DNA of 64,000 nucleotides from Candidatus Sigynarchaeum calidifontis (GCA_030587475.1 JAUQYZ010000258.1:1-64000); one strand, 5' to 3'; positions 42,847-52,482 are shown, numbered from the stretch's first letter. The notes: a model not told the origin generated them from the sequence alone. Numbers and translations: made by a program.

Positions 42847-45800
42847 TCATCCAATGACTTGGGCCGTGGAGGCAAGCAAGACCGGCGTGCCGGCAAAGTT
42901 GGCGATGACCCGGATGATGTCGCTCGACAAGAGCACCTGGATCGACGCCTGGTAAAAACCCGTCCCGGAGGCGGTCGTCACGACTGTCGTGTTGTACCCT
43001 TGTAGCGTGGCGCCGAGCCAGTACTCGATGCGGAGGCTGACGGGCTGCCCCCCGATGCCGGTCCCGTTCAGGAACCGGAGGTTGCCGGAAATCGTGATGT
43101 TCTGGAAGATCTCCACGGACTTGGGCGTGAAATCGACCGTGAGGGTGGTGTTTATCACGTTCACGTTGATGCAGCCGGTCCACCGGTTCACCGCCACGTC
43201 GCCGTCGCTGTCGGTGACCGTGAGCGTGACCGTGTGGCTGCCGGCCACGGTGTACTGGTGAAGCACGGTCTTGGTCGTCGCGTTGGGAGAGCCATCGCCG
43301 AAGTTCCACTGGTACGTTGCCGACGCGTTCCCCTCGCTTCCCACGTGCGCGAACAGGATGCTGTCGCCAGCCATGATGGTCTGCGGCGAGACGGTGCCGT
43401 TCACCGTGAAATCCGCCGTCGGATAGAGGTCGTAGGACACGATGATGTCGATCTGGTAGGTGCGCGTGACGAGGTTCCCGTCCGTGATCGAGAATATAGC
43501 GGTATACGTTCCAAGGGAAGTGTACTGGTGGACGACGGTAGAGAAATTGCCAGCGGTGAACCCATCGCCGAAGATCCATGACCTGGTCGGGGGCGGGACG
43601 CCGGGGTCGCCCGTGTGGTTGAACCAGACCGACTGTCCGGGCAGGATGTGCGTGGCGTTGACGACAACGACCGGATCCGGCGCCGTGTAAGGGATGACCG
43701 TCACGACGAGTGGCCGCGTGACCGTGTCGACGTCGCCGTCCGCGTCCGTGACCGTGAGCGTTACGCTGTACGTGCCGGGGGCCGAGTAGTAGTGCACGGG
43801 ATTCTCCATCGTGGCGTTCGCCGTGCCATCGCCGAAGTTCCATTGATAGGTGGCGGGTGCATCGCCGTCGCTGCCCGAATGCACGAAAAGCAGCGGCTGG
43901 TATTGCTGAACGGTCGGCGATGTCGGGTAAAACCACGCGTCGGGGAAGAGATCCGTCGGGTTGTGCATGAAGATGACGGAACCGAGCGTGCCTTGCGACG
44001 TGAAGATGCCGAGCTCGGTGATGACCGTGATCGAGAGGCTGAAGGTGCCGTTGGCCGCGAGCGTGAAGGCCCAGGCCTGGCTCGGGAGCGGCGAGATCGG
44101 GGCGTGGAGGATCGCCGGGGTGCCGTTGTTCACGTAATAGACGCTGAACGACACGTTGGTGATGGCGGATCCGTTGACCGCCGTGTAATCGAGGATGAAG
44201 TTCGGGGAGGCTTGCTGCGAGTTGTTCGCGGGCGAATCGACGCTCACGAAATACCCGGTCTCCTGGTTCACGATGAACGTGTGGACCTGCGACGGTACCG
44301 TGCCGCTCGTCGTGTGCATGAACGCCTGGATCGTGTGCGCGCCGGCGCTTCCCACGTTGAACGTGGTGTTGAGGAAATACGCGCCCGCGAAGCCTGGAAT
44401 CGGCAGCAGGAGGCCGGAAACCGACTGGTTGGCGCCCCCGTCGACCGAGTACGTGACGTCGGTGATGGTCACGTTGCTGTGCATGCGAATGTTAAGCGGA
44501 ATGTTCGCCTGGGTGAGCCGGATCTCGCCATCGGCAGGATTATCGATCCAGATGAATTCCGTCATGTTCGAGAGCAAGTCTTCGAGAATAATCGTCGAGT
44601 TGAACTGGGGCAAGAACTCGTAGTTGATCCATGCACTATCATCATCCGCCGGTTCCGGGATCCACGCCTCCGACCAGGCATACACGTTGGCCAGCGTCAC
44701 GATCCCGTCGCCGTCCCAGTCGTAGTAGCCCGTGGCGATCCGGGCGGGGATGTCGAACGCACGGGCGAGCATCGTGAACGCGGCGGCGAAGTCGTAGGAC
44801 GTCCCGCCCGCGTCGGGGTACAAGGTCTTCGGCCGGCTGAGAAACCACTCGATCATGTCCTGGCCGTCGCCGGGGCGCTCGGGGAACGACGTGAAGACGT
44901 CGTAATTCGCGTACAAGTACGTCACGATGGCCTGGAGGATGGCGTGGGTGGGATCCGACGCCTTGTCGAGGCCGAGCGTGGTATGCAGGTAGTTGTAGGC
45001 ATCGGTGAAGCGCGGGTGGGTGTTCAGGTACGGCGCGAGGTCCCGCGACGAGCCGACGCCGGGGATCTGCAAGTATCTCGCGTAGGGCGTGTACGGGATG
45101 CTCGGCCCCGGGGCGAGGCTGTTGTAAGGAACGATGCCGCTCTTGTAATTGGCCTCCCGCCACGATTGCATGTTCCAGTCATTCACGATGCGGTACGTGA
45201 AGTTGGTCGACTCCGTGTACGAGGGGAGGCCGTAAGCCCGCGCCTCGAGCCCCTCGTACGTGTCGTTGTACAGCACGCCGTCGTCGGCGATGCTGTACGA
45301 GCCGGAACTCCCCACGTAGCGCATGGAGTCGTCGACGTACTTCGGGGTGTAGGGGAAGACCGGGATGCGCAGGTTGATGGTCTCGGTCCTGCCCGGGTTC
45401 ATGATGAACGTGACCTCCCGGAACGAGCTGGCCGGAGAGGCGATGAATTCGCTGCCGGGATCATCGACGGGCAGGAGAACCGTGCTGCTCTTGGACCAGC
45501 CGGTGCCATCGGCGTCGATCGTGTCGTAGGTGTTCTGGCGCATCGCCTCGGGGTAGCCAGCCGGGAGGCCCACGCCCCCGCCTACGTCGTTGATGTAGAA
45601 GAGCGCGATGTTGAAGCTGGTGGCATCGAAGCCGGAGAAGTCGCCCTGGATGTCGAGGTTCTGGGGGTCGAGGTTGTCGCGAAGCCACTCGAATATTTGT
45701 TCCGCCAGCTCTTGGAACCGCGGATCGTTTATCATGTCCGGATCGGTCAGCCACGAGGGGAGATTGATCTCGTAGGGGCAATCGTACTGGATCGCGGTCC

Positions 45801-46002
45801 GGTTGTAATCCTGGTGGACGGTAGGCAGCGGGTAGTGCGTGTTATAGTTGCCCCGGGATCCGCCGACGAGGAAATCGATGAGCCCGGGGAGTAGCATCCA
45901 TGCCGCGAGCAGAATGCCGATGATGATTCCCCCCGCCACGAGTTTCTTGCCGAGGTCTTTTTTCGTTAATTCCCCGATAAATCGACGCTTGCGAAGCGAC
46001 AT
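42847..46002 (-). CDS. membrane-anchored transglutaminase-like protein with three PKD domains, active site lost
   Basis: About 1051 residues. An N-terminal anchor (residues 22-46) is followed by a transglutaminase-core domain (about 330-470). Its core lines up as GGTSYDFAAAFTMLARAFDIPARIATGYY, but the catalytic Cys is Ser402. The His of the HAW motif is Tyr441 (VYAWSEAW) and the Asp position is Glu or Tyr near 461. It is thus probably a pseudo-enzyme. Three PKD domains follow (about 685-770, 775-855, 860-945) with WNFGDG, WIFGDG and WNFGDG, then an Ig-like domain. It is the first gene of the MoxR block. Confidence 0.82.
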   Translation of the reverse strand: MSLRKRRFIGELTKKDLGKKLVAGGIIIGILLAAWMLLPGLIDFLVGGSRGNYNTHYPLPTVHQDYNRTAIQYDCPYEINLPSWLTDPDMINDPRFQELAEQIFEWLRDNLDPQNLDIQGDFSGFDATSFNIALFYINDVGGGVGLPAGYPEAMRQNTYDTIDADGTGWSKSSTVLLPVDDPGSEFIASPASSFREVTFIMNPGRTETINLRIPVFPYTPKYVDDSMRYVGSSGSYSIADDGVLYNDTYEGLEARAYGLPSYTESTNFTYRIVNDWNMQSWREANYKSGIVPYNSLAPGPSIPYTPYARYLQIPGVGSSRDLAPYLNTHPRFTDAYNYLHTTLGLDKASDPTHAILQAIVTYLYANYDVFTSFPERPGDGQDMIEWFLSRPKTLYPDAGGTSYDFAAAFTMLARAFDIPARIATGYYDWDGDGIVTLANVYAWSEAWIPEPADDDSAWINYEFLPQFNSTIILEDLLSNMTEFIWIDNPADGEIRLTQANIPLNIRMHSNVTITDVTYSVDGGANQSVSGLLLPIPGFAGAYFLNTTFNVGSAGAHTIQAFMHTTSGTVPSQVHTFIVNQETGYFVSVDSPANNSQQASPNFILDYTAVNGSAITNVSFSVYYVNNGTPAILHAPISPLPSQAWAFTLAANGTFSLSITVITELGIFTSQGTLGSVIFMHNPTDLFPDAWFYPTSPTVQQYQPLLFVHSGSDGDAPATYQWNFGDGTANATMENPVHYYSAPGTYSVTLTVTDADGDVDTVTRPLVVTVIPYTAPDPVVVVNATHILPGQSVWFNHTGDPGVPPPTRSWIFGDGFTAGNFSTVVHQYTSLGTYTAIFSITDGNLVTRTYQIDIIVSYDLYPTADFTVNGTVSPQTIMAGDSILFAHVGSEGNASATYQWNFGDGSPNATTKTVLHQYTVAGSHTVTLTVTDSDGDVAVNRWTGCINVNVINTTLTVDFTPKSVEIFQNITISGNLRFLNGTGIGGQPVSLRIEYWLGATLQGYNTTVVTTASGTGFYQASIQVLLSSDIIRVIANFAGTPVLLASTAQVIG

Positions 46003-46345
46003 GGTTGGACTCGACCCGAAATCGATTCATCTTAGAACTTAGTATAACGCGTTTATCGTGTTGAATGTAAAAATACTTTTTCCGCTCGGGTGATAATTCG
46101 TAGGAGCAATCAACGATTGGGCCAAGGGCCGAAAAAATGGTGGAAAAGAGCCGTGGAAACGCGGATTCCATTGGTCTACCTTTATAAAACGCGCCATCTT
46201 GGAACCGTATCGTTTATTAAGGCTTACGTCAAAATAGAAACATCAATACCCACGGGTAATACCATCAGAGGATACCGATTGTAAACATCCGAGTTATGAC
46301 CGCCTTGAACCGAAGACATTAAATTCTGGCAATCGTCGAGATCAC
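46003..46345. other. intergenic region between the MoxR block and the Roadblock gene
   Basis: About 340 bp with no gene I can support. The minus-strand promoter of the MoxR block should lie near 46030-46080, which is AT-rich (ACTTAGTATAACGCG). CATTAAATTC at 46318-46327 fits a TATA box for the Roadblock gene, with transcription starting near its start codon. Confidence 0.4.
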
Positions 46346-46354
46346 GTGGATATC

Positions 46355-46723
46355 ATGGAGAAAACTGAAGAACTCGTAGCGCTTTTGCGTGACATGCAAG
46401 CCCAGAACTCGTCCGTTACAGCAGGGGCCATAATGTCGGTTCAAGGCCTCCCGATCGCCTCTCAACTCCCACGAAATGCGAACGAGGGGATCGTGTCCGC
46501 GATCAGCGCTGCCTTGTTATCCGTGGCCCAGCGAGGCTGCGAGGAGCTCGAGCGGGGCACCATGAAGCGGCTCGTCGTGGAGGGAACCTCGGGCATTTTT
46601 ATTTGCCAAGGGGCAGGGCAAAACTCGATTCTTGCCATCCTGGCCTCCACGGAAGCCAAGATGGGCATGCTTTATTTGGATTTAGATAAATACACGAAAA
46701 AAATCGCCGCGATCCTCGGCTGA
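46355..46723 (+). CDS. Roadblock/LC7 domain protein
   Basis: About 122 residues, one Roadblock/LC7 (longin-like) domain. It shows the pattern SSVTAGAIMSVQGLPIASQLP, then IVSAISAALLSVAQRG, GTMKRLVVEGTSGIFICQGAG and ILAILASTEAKMGMLYLDL, all in the expected order. Such proteins dimerise and act as partners or activators of small GTPases (MglB-like). The gene stands alone, about 33 kb from the degenerate G-domain gene. GTG at 46346 is an alternative leaderless start. Confidence 0.9.
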   Translation: MEKTEELVALLRDMQAQNSSVTAGAIMSVQGLPIASQLPRNANEGIVSAISAALLSVAQRGCEELERGTMKRLVVEGTSGIFICQGAGQNSILAILASTEAKMGMLYLDLDKYTKKIAAILG

Positions 46724-46853
46724 ACCAACATTTTTCACGATTTCGGCATTCTCGTTGAATTTCTCGTCACGCTGCTTTTGAACTATCCTTTTCATAAAAT
46801 GTCAACGCCGAGATCGCCGCTCCCACGCCTTCTCCCCGCGTGGGGGGGCTTGC

Positions 46854-47522
46854 TTGCTTAATTACCGCAAGTGGTTTTACGTAACTTCCTTGGCATTCTC
46901 TCCAGATGGGCGTTGGATCGTTTGCGGCATGGCAGCTCAGCGTGAAATCGTTGACCCCTTGTTGGCGATAGATACGAGGACTTGGCAAGCGAGGCGAATC
47001 GCGGGTCCGAACCGCTTGGTGCATGGATGGTGGGTGGGACCTGGCCACGTGGATTTCGAGTATTGTGACGTGAATTCCATCGGGTTCTCGGCCGACGGGC
47101 GTTTGCTCGTGGCTGTTGGAGGGGAAGGAGCGCGACTTTACGATGTAGTCGTTGATAGGGGCAAGGATGGTGGTTTACAATTACACGGCGGCGCCATCAT
47201 CGGCTATGACTGGCGCAGGGACACGAACTGTACCGAGTCCCCGGGTACGACGGGGGCCAAGTTCCTAGGTGATACGAACATCGTTTTGATCGCGCATGAA
47301 GGCTCGTTTATCGAAGGCATCGATGTGCAAGAGGTACGCATCGCTCGCGGTAGTTTAGAAAACATAGGTGAACCCAACGACGTGATTGCGAAAATTATTT
47401 TGCCCGGCGATGGCGGGCATGTGGGCGCTTTCGCAATATCGCCCGATGGGCACTGGATCGCAAATGGCGGGCCTGATAGTTTTGATGTAATCAATATTGG
47501 TGATAGATTAAGATTAATTTGA
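46854..47522 (+). pseudogene. WD40-like beta-propeller fragment
   Basis: The 222-codon frame begins with a TTG and no ribosome binding site. It encodes three or four WD40-like blades (SLAFSPDGRWIVCG, SIGFSADGRLLVAVGG, AFAISPDGHWIANGG). A complete propeller needs about seven, and signals for start or secretion are missing. I take it as a partial or decaying gene. It recalls the WD40 tail at 18540-18775. A short intact protein cannot be excluded. Confidence 0.5.
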
Positions 47523-47873
47523 CATTCATGGTTTTTTACTCAACGCGGCCAACGCGGGCAACACGGAGCGGGCGCCCGAGATCGCCGATCCCGCGTTTTC
47601 AATTAGTATTGGCTTCCAAACGATAGTATTGGACGGCGAATGATCGCGACCGGCGGGCGGGGCGGCTTTGTCGGGATAGATGTCGGCGATTAAATTTCTA
47701 CTGAATACATTTCACGATCTCTTCTTTCTCGTTAATACCTTCGTCGAGCTACCGCATGATCACGAGTAAGACTGGAATCCTGAAGGTGCCATGGATGCTT
47801 TTCGTGCGAGATCGATTATGCCAAGGTTGTTGACCGCAGCCCGGTTCGCCTTCGTGGCCTTCGCCTCAATGAT
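47523..47873. other. gene-free region
   Basis: About 350 bp between the WD40 remnant and the acidic hypothetical gene. I see no frame, tRNA or repeat I can support. Part of it may be more of the decayed propeller gene. Confidence 0.35.
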
Positions 47874-48566
47874 CTATTTTCCATCGTCTGCATCCCGCTC
47901 GTCATTGGCATCCTCATCCCCCACGATGATGCCACGCTTGCTGGCCTTGATTTTCTCGTACGTTGCCTTGTCCAGCAAGACATTTTGCATGGCACCTTTT
48001 GGCTTGCCAATCGCCAGGCCGCGGTCGTTTGCTGCCTTGATGAAGGCCTTGCAATCTGCGATGTCAAGGTGGAGCGAATACACCTCGTCGCCTTCATCGA
48101 GCGTCTCGCCGTCGTATTCACCAGCCTCATCCCACGATGGCCACGCTGTCGGTACCGATTCCCAGTCTTGACGGATGGCAGGATAGCCGCGCAAGGCTTC
48201 GTTTGGCGTGTCGGTCTCCCGCCACCAGTCCCCCTTGTATCGGCCTTCGCTTGCGATGGACGGGTCGCGTTGGCTTGCCAGCACGGCGATGCGTTCGATG
48301 ACCGCAAGCGCCTCGTCCATCGACACGTCGAGAGTGACCTCCCCGTCGCTGCCCGGCGCGCCGCCGGGCGGGATGTTCACGTCTTGCGTTTTTCCCTTGA
48401 TCTCGTCCAACAACATCAGGCACAGCCACGCGCGTTCCGGCTTCATGGCGAGGTCCAAGGGATACTCGCCCGGCCAGAACGTCCGCATCTCGCCGCCACG
48501 GGTCTTGTCCTCGAGATTGCGGGCGAACTCTACAAACTCGGACAGCTTTATGTGTTCAAGCGCCAT
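47874..48566 (-). CDS. acidic cytosolic protein of unknown function (230 aa)
   Basis: No family is recognised. The protein is Asp/Glu-rich, with Trp-rich stretches (KGDWWRETD and ESVPTAWPSWDEAG) and a Gly/Pro segment near residue 68 (NIPPGGAPGSDGE). The last 30 residues are strongly acidic (VGDEDANDERDADDGK). It has no membrane segment. ATG at 48566 begins MALEHIKL. Codon use matches its neighbours. It lies 65 nt upstream of no obvious partner (tyrS is next on the same strand but is transcribed before it). Confidence 0.6.
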   Translation of the reverse strand: MALEHIKLSEFVEFARNLEDKTRGGEMRTFWPGEYPLDLAMKPERAWLCLMLLDEIKGKTQDVNIPPGGAPGSDGEVTLDVSMDEALAVIERIAVLASQRDPSIASEGRYKGDWWRETDTPNEALRGYPAIRQDWESVPTAWPSWDEAGEYDGETLDEGDEVYSLHLDIADCKAFIKAANDRGLAIGKPKGAMQNVLLDKATYEKIKASKRGIIVGDEDANDERDADDGK

Positions 48567-48631
48567 GATCGTTCCCCGCGCGGTCCAAAGAGGTATCTGC
48601 TAATATACTCTCACGGGATTTAAAAGAGATA

Positions 48632-49591
48632 TCACGTGTAATTCGCCCGGATAGGCGCGATGATCTGCTCGAGGTATTTCGTGACGGCGCCCTTCAGGTC
48701 GAGGGGATGTACCTTTCCCGTGACGAAGGACGATTCCAGCTCCTCGTAGGTCTGCACCTCGATGTTGCCGCCGAACTTCGCGGGCCGATCGATCTTGAAT
48801 TCCTTGATCCGGGGGAAAATCACGAGCCGAGCTATCTGCAAGATGGGGTTGTCCTCGGCATTCCGCTCCGGGCAGTATGCAGCCTTGATCGTCTTGACGA
48901 CCTCTTCCTTGCTATCCGTGACGGAGATGCCGCTGCCCGGGATCGATTTCGACATCTTCTGGCCTGGTCCCTTGAGTGACGTGATGAGCGGGGTGTGCAG
49001 CGCCACGAACTTGTAGTCCAGCGTCTTGGCCTCGTCCCGGCCGATCATGTGCACCTTCCGCTGCTCCAGCCCGCCTTGTGCCACGTCGACCTTCAAGTGT
49101 TTGATGTCGACGCATTGCATCAGCGGGTACCACAATTGCGAGATCGTCGCGTTCTCGACGTCCCTGGCGATTTCTTGCATGCTGCGCAGCCCCCTGTTGA
49201 TCGTCGACGCTTGCGCGAGCCGCATGACATCGAGCTGGTAGTCCTTGTTGAACTGGAAGCTACTCCCGAGGATGACCTCGGCATCCAGGCCAATTGCCTT
49301 GATAGTTTTCTTCCAATTCTCGACTTCCTTCTTGATGTCATCCTCCGAGCCTTTCCGGTTCAAGAATGCATGGATATCGGCGAGAAGGACCTTCACCTTG
49401 AAGCCGGCATTTGCAAGATCCATGAGTTTCGTAATCGTGACGAAGTGGCCCAGGTGCATCGGGCCGCTTGGCTCGTAACCGCAATAGACCGAGGGGGATT
49501 TCTTATCTTGGAGTAACCTTACCAGCTCTTCCTCCGTGACGATTTCAGCGCAGTTTTTCTTGATGATCGCTAGCTTTTCATCGATGTCCAT
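48632..49591 (-). CDS. tyrS: tyrosyl-tRNA synthetase, archaeal type
   Basis: About 319 residues. The class I motifs are HLGH near residue 40 (HIGH) and KMSKS near residue 205. YCGYEPSGPMHLGH and VDIKHLKVDVAQGG are typical of archaeal/eukaryotic TyrRS, which is shorter than the bacterial form. It charges tRNA-Tyr. The ATG at 49591 begins MDIDEKL; the open frame to 49624 adds a hydrophobic stretch not seen in the family. Confidence 0.93.
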   Translation of the reverse strand: MDIDEKLAIIKKNCAEIVTEEELVRLLQDKKSPSVYCGYEPSGPMHLGHFVTITKLMDLANAGFKVKVLLADIHAFLNRKGSEDDIKKEVENWKKTIKAIGLDAEVILGSSFQFNKDYQLDVMRLAQASTINRGLRSMQEIARDVENATISQLWYPLMQCVDIKHLKVDVAQGGLEQRKVHMIGRDEAKTLDYKFVALHTPLITSLKGPGQKMSKSIPGSGISVTDSKEEVVKTIKAAYCPERNAEDNPILQIARLVIFPRIKEFKIDRPAKFGGNIEVQTYEELESSFVTGKVHPLDLKGAVTKYLEQIIAPIRANYT

Positions 49592-49654
49592 GCGTACCAG
49601 AAATAAACGAAAAATAAAAATCATTCCTTGGAGGCGCGGGGGCCCCGCCGCCGT

Positions 49655-50515
49655 TCAGTGCCGCTGCAAAAAGAATTTCGCGACAGGCGGCATGATCTCG
49701 CCTTGCATGCTGATAATGGCCTCCGTCACGGATACTTTCTTGCCCGATCGCTTGATCGCGTCGTCCACGACCTTCACCATACCGAAGCAGCACGGCACTT
49801 GCATGTGGACGATGGTGATCGACTTGACCGCGTGGTTCTTGATGATATCGGCGAGCTTGTCCACGTAATCCTCGAGCCCCTCGTCGAGCTTGGGGCAGAA
49901 AATGATCGTGACCTTGTCCTTGAGGAAATCCTGGTGGAAATTGCCGTATGCATAGGCGGTGCAGTCCGCGGCGACGAGGAGGTCGGCGTCGTCGAAGTAT
50001 TCCGCGGCCGTGTTGACCAGCTTGAGCTGGACGGGCCACGTCTGGAGCAGCGAGGGCACCACGACGGGTTTTCCATCGGCTCCCACGGCCGGTTCGTTCC
50101 TGGCGATCGTCCGGGCAGCAAGACTCGGGCATGCAAAGGTGGAAGCCTCATTCTGCTTGTAATCGGGAACATCGATGCCATTTTCCTTGAGATAATCGAT
50201 GGCCTGGGCCAGATACTTGGGTTGCTCGTGCTCGTCGAGGTGCTTGAGGTGGGCCTTGATCGTGTTCGGCCCCTGCTTGACGATGTTGGCGATGACCTTC
50301 CGCTCGTCGTAGGGCTCCGCCTCGCGCCTTTCGACCGAGATCGCCCCTTCGGGGCACGTGCCGATGCACGCCCCGAGGCCGTCGCACAAGATGGCACTCA
50401 CGAGCCGTGCCTTGCCGTCGATGACTTGTATGGCCCCCTCGGGGCACCTGTCCGCGCACGAGCCGCAGCCCGTGCATTTTGCCTCGTCGATCTTTATGAT
50501 GTCTCGCTTGACCAC
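49655..50515 (-). CDS. Fe-S protein with two [4Fe-4S] ferredoxin motifs, CO dehydrogenase partner
   Basis: About 286 residues. Two clusters are predicted from CTGCGSCADRC followed by P, and CDGLGACIGTC followed by P, in the first 60 residues. The rest is a conserved domain with ACPSLAAR, LVAADCTAYAYGNFHQDF and VPCCFGMVK, whose cysteines may bind another centre. It follows the CO dehydrogenase gene by 62 nt on the same strand. I infer that it accepts electrons from CooS. The start is GTG at 50515 with AAGGTGAG before it. Confidence 0.85.
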   Translation of the reverse strand: MVKRDIIKIDEAKCTGCGSCADRCPEGAIQVIDGKARLVSAILCDGLGACIGTCPEGAISVERREAEPYDERKVIANIVKQGPNTIKAHLKHLDEHEQPKYLAQAIDYLKENGIDVPDYKQNEASTFACPSLAARTIARNEPAVGADGKPVVVPSLLQTWPVQLKLVNTAAEYFDDADLLVAADCTAYAYGNFHQDFLKDKVTIIFCPKLDEGLEDYVDKLADIIKNHAVKSITIVHMQVPCCFGMVKVVDDAIKRSGKKVSVTEAIISMQGEIMPPVAKFFLQRH

Positions 50516-50577
50516 CCGTTCTCACCTTGCGATGGAAATAAGAAAGAGCATGAAGGCCGCCGGGAGGGCGGAGATAC

Positions 50578-52482
50578 TCAGATTCCCAGCTTCTTGCGAT
50601 TGGCCTCGATGTGGGCGAGCAAGTTCTGCGCCGCCTCGGCAGGATCCTTCTCCAGGTGGAGCACGCCGCCCGTCACGCCCTTGCAGTCTTGCGTGAGCAG
50701 CTTCACGAGGTTGGGGCCGCCCGTGACTGTCGGGACGGGATTCACGTAGGTGTACAGGCCGAACGCCAGGGCAAAAACGGCGTCGATCGTCGCCTTCTGC
50801 TCCATGTATTCGGGGGCAGCGGCCGCGACGGGAAGGTCCGTCACGGGCACGCCGCCGAGGGCCGCGGAGACCGCGTGGATTAGGTCCGCGACGCGGCCCG
50901 TGTCCGTGCACGTGCCGTAGCTCAACACGGGGGGGATGCCGAGCTTCCCGCACAGTGCCTTGAGCCCGGGACCCGCGAGGTCCTTTGCATCGGGGACGCA
51001 CAGTCCGGCGACTTGCACTGCCCCGTTGCCGCAGCCCATCGACAGGACGAGGAGATCGCGCTTGATCAGCTCCTTAACGACCGCGACCGTGTGGACGTCC
51101 TGGCCCGAGTCGCGGAGAGTGGTGCAAGAAACCATGCCCACGACGCCGCGGATCGTGCCGTCCTTGATCGCGCCGAGAAGCGGATCCAGCGTGCCGCCGA
51201 GCGCGGCCACGATGCTCTCGGTAGAGAAGCCGACGATGGCCTTGCCGGTTCGCAAGCCCGTGATGGGTTCCACCGATGCACGGCGCGTCTTGAAGTTGTC
51301 TATGGCCATCTGGAGCAGCGACGCTGCTTGTTTCTCGGCGAGCTCGGGCTTGTAATCCACGCGATCCGACACCCCTTCGAACACGACCAGTTCACTGACA
51401 GGCACGAGCTTGAACTTGTATTTCTCCGCGTACTTGGGATCGATGGGCATCGAGCAGTTCATGTCGCAAGCGAATAGATCGACGCACCCGCTGGCCAGCA
51501 CCGCCTCTTGCATGATCCAGTTCCCCGTGAACCCGTAGAACACGTCGTCCATCGTCCACCGTTGTATCATTTCTTGCCCCGTTTCGATGTTCGCCACGAC
51601 CCGCAAGCCCTTGGCACCGACTGCCTTTGCCTTCTCCTGCCACCCCGGCTCGCGAGCGAGCTGCACCATGGCGAGACCGAGGAACGGCTCGTGGCCGTTG
51701 GGCAGCACGTTGACGTAGTCCGGGTCAAGCACGCCGAGGTCGACGCGCATCTCGTGGGGTCTCGGGATGCCGAACAGGATATCCTGGCAGAACTCGTTCA
51801 CGATCTGGCTCTGGTATGCCATGGCAATCCCCAGGCGCATCGCCTTGAGGGCCAGGCTCTGGTAATAGCCGTCCACGTTCGTGAGGCACGACGAGGTCGA
51901 GAACATCATCTCGCCGTAGATGCCGCCGGGGAAGATACCCAGCTTCTTCCAGGTCGCCACCCGCTCGGGCGGTGCCAGTGCGGTGACGATCTTGCTGGGA
52001 ATGTCGTGGTGCTGGTTGAAGTCGGCGGTTGCAAGGTCGCATAGCTTGTTGGCGATGTCTGCATCGTTGCCCGACGTGTCGATCCCGAGCCGCTTGGCGA
52101 ATGAACGCAGCTTCTCGGGTTCCGAGATCTTGTAGGGCGTCTTTCCCGCCACGGTCGCTCGCAAGGTCTTGAGGGTCTGTTCAGTATGATAATGGTAAGT
52201 GGAAGCTCCCATTACGTTTCGCAGCAGCATCATGCGCATCGCCATGCCGTCGGCCGTGATGCCGCAAACGCCCCGCTTGTCCTTCGACGCGTCGGCTCGA
52301 CATGGGCCGTTGGAGCAGAGGTCGCAACGAACCCCCGCCTGGCAGAAGGGGCAGCGGCTATCAGGGTTGTTTCCAAGTCCTTGGGCCTCGAATCTATCCC
52401 AGATATTTGTCATGCCATCTTTTTTAATGCGTTCGTATGCTTTCCGGACGGATTCGTGCTCCGAAATACGTTTTCCTTCCAT
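50578..52482 (-). CDS. cooS: Ni-containing carbon monoxide dehydrogenase catalytic subunit
   Basis: About 634 residues of the monofunctional CooS type. The N-terminal Cys motif (CPFC, then CDLC and GPC, then GVCG) matches clusters B and D. Ligands of the Ni-Fe C-cluster are in NGHEPFL (His), DMNCSM, SCTTLRDSG, SMGCGNGA and SYGTCTDTGR. It oxidises CO to CO2 with ferredoxin, or the reverse. It is not the CdhA of the archaeal ACS complex; no ACS subunit is nearby. ATG at 52482 fits a leaderless transcript from the TATA box at 52507; an upstream frame to 52566 would place the palindrome inside the gene. Confidence 0.93.
   Translation of the reverse strand: MEGKRISEHESVRKAYERIKKDGMTNIWDRFEAQGLGNNPDSRCPFCQAGVRCDLCSNGPCRADASKDKRGVCGITADGMAMRMMLLRNVMGASTYHYHTEQTLKTLRATVAGKTPYKISEPEKLRSFAKRLGIDTSGNDADIANKLCDLATADFNQHHDIPSKIVTALAPPERVATWKKLGIFPGGIYGEMMFSTSSCLTNVDGYYQSLALKAMRLGIAMAYQSQIVNEFCQDILFGIPRPHEMRVDLGVLDPDYVNVLPNGHEPFLGLAMVQLAREPGWQEKAKAVGAKGLRVVANIETGQEMIQRWTMDDVFYGFTGNWIMQEAVLASGCVDLFACDMNCSMPIDPKYAEKYKFKLVPVSELVVFEGVSDRVDYKPELAEKQAASLLQMAIDNFKTRRASVEPITGLRTGKAIVGFSTESIVAALGGTLDPLLGAIKDGTIRGVVGMVSCTTLRDSGQDVHTVAVVKELIKRDLLVLSMGCGNGAVQVAGLCVPDAKDLAGPGLKALCGKLGIPPVLSYGTCTDTGRVADLIHAVSAALGGVPVTDLPVAAAAPEYMEQKATIDAVFALAFGLYTYVNPVPTVTGGPNLVKLLTQDCKGVTGGVLHLEKDPAEAAQNLLAHIEANRKKLGI

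Noticed and set aside
43615-45894. Plus-strand open frame of 759 codons opposite the transglutaminase-like gene
   Set aside because: Its product is an Arg/Val/Asp/Glu-rich string with no domain. It is the shadow of a GC-rich gene whose minus-strand product has clear PKD and transglutaminase patterns.
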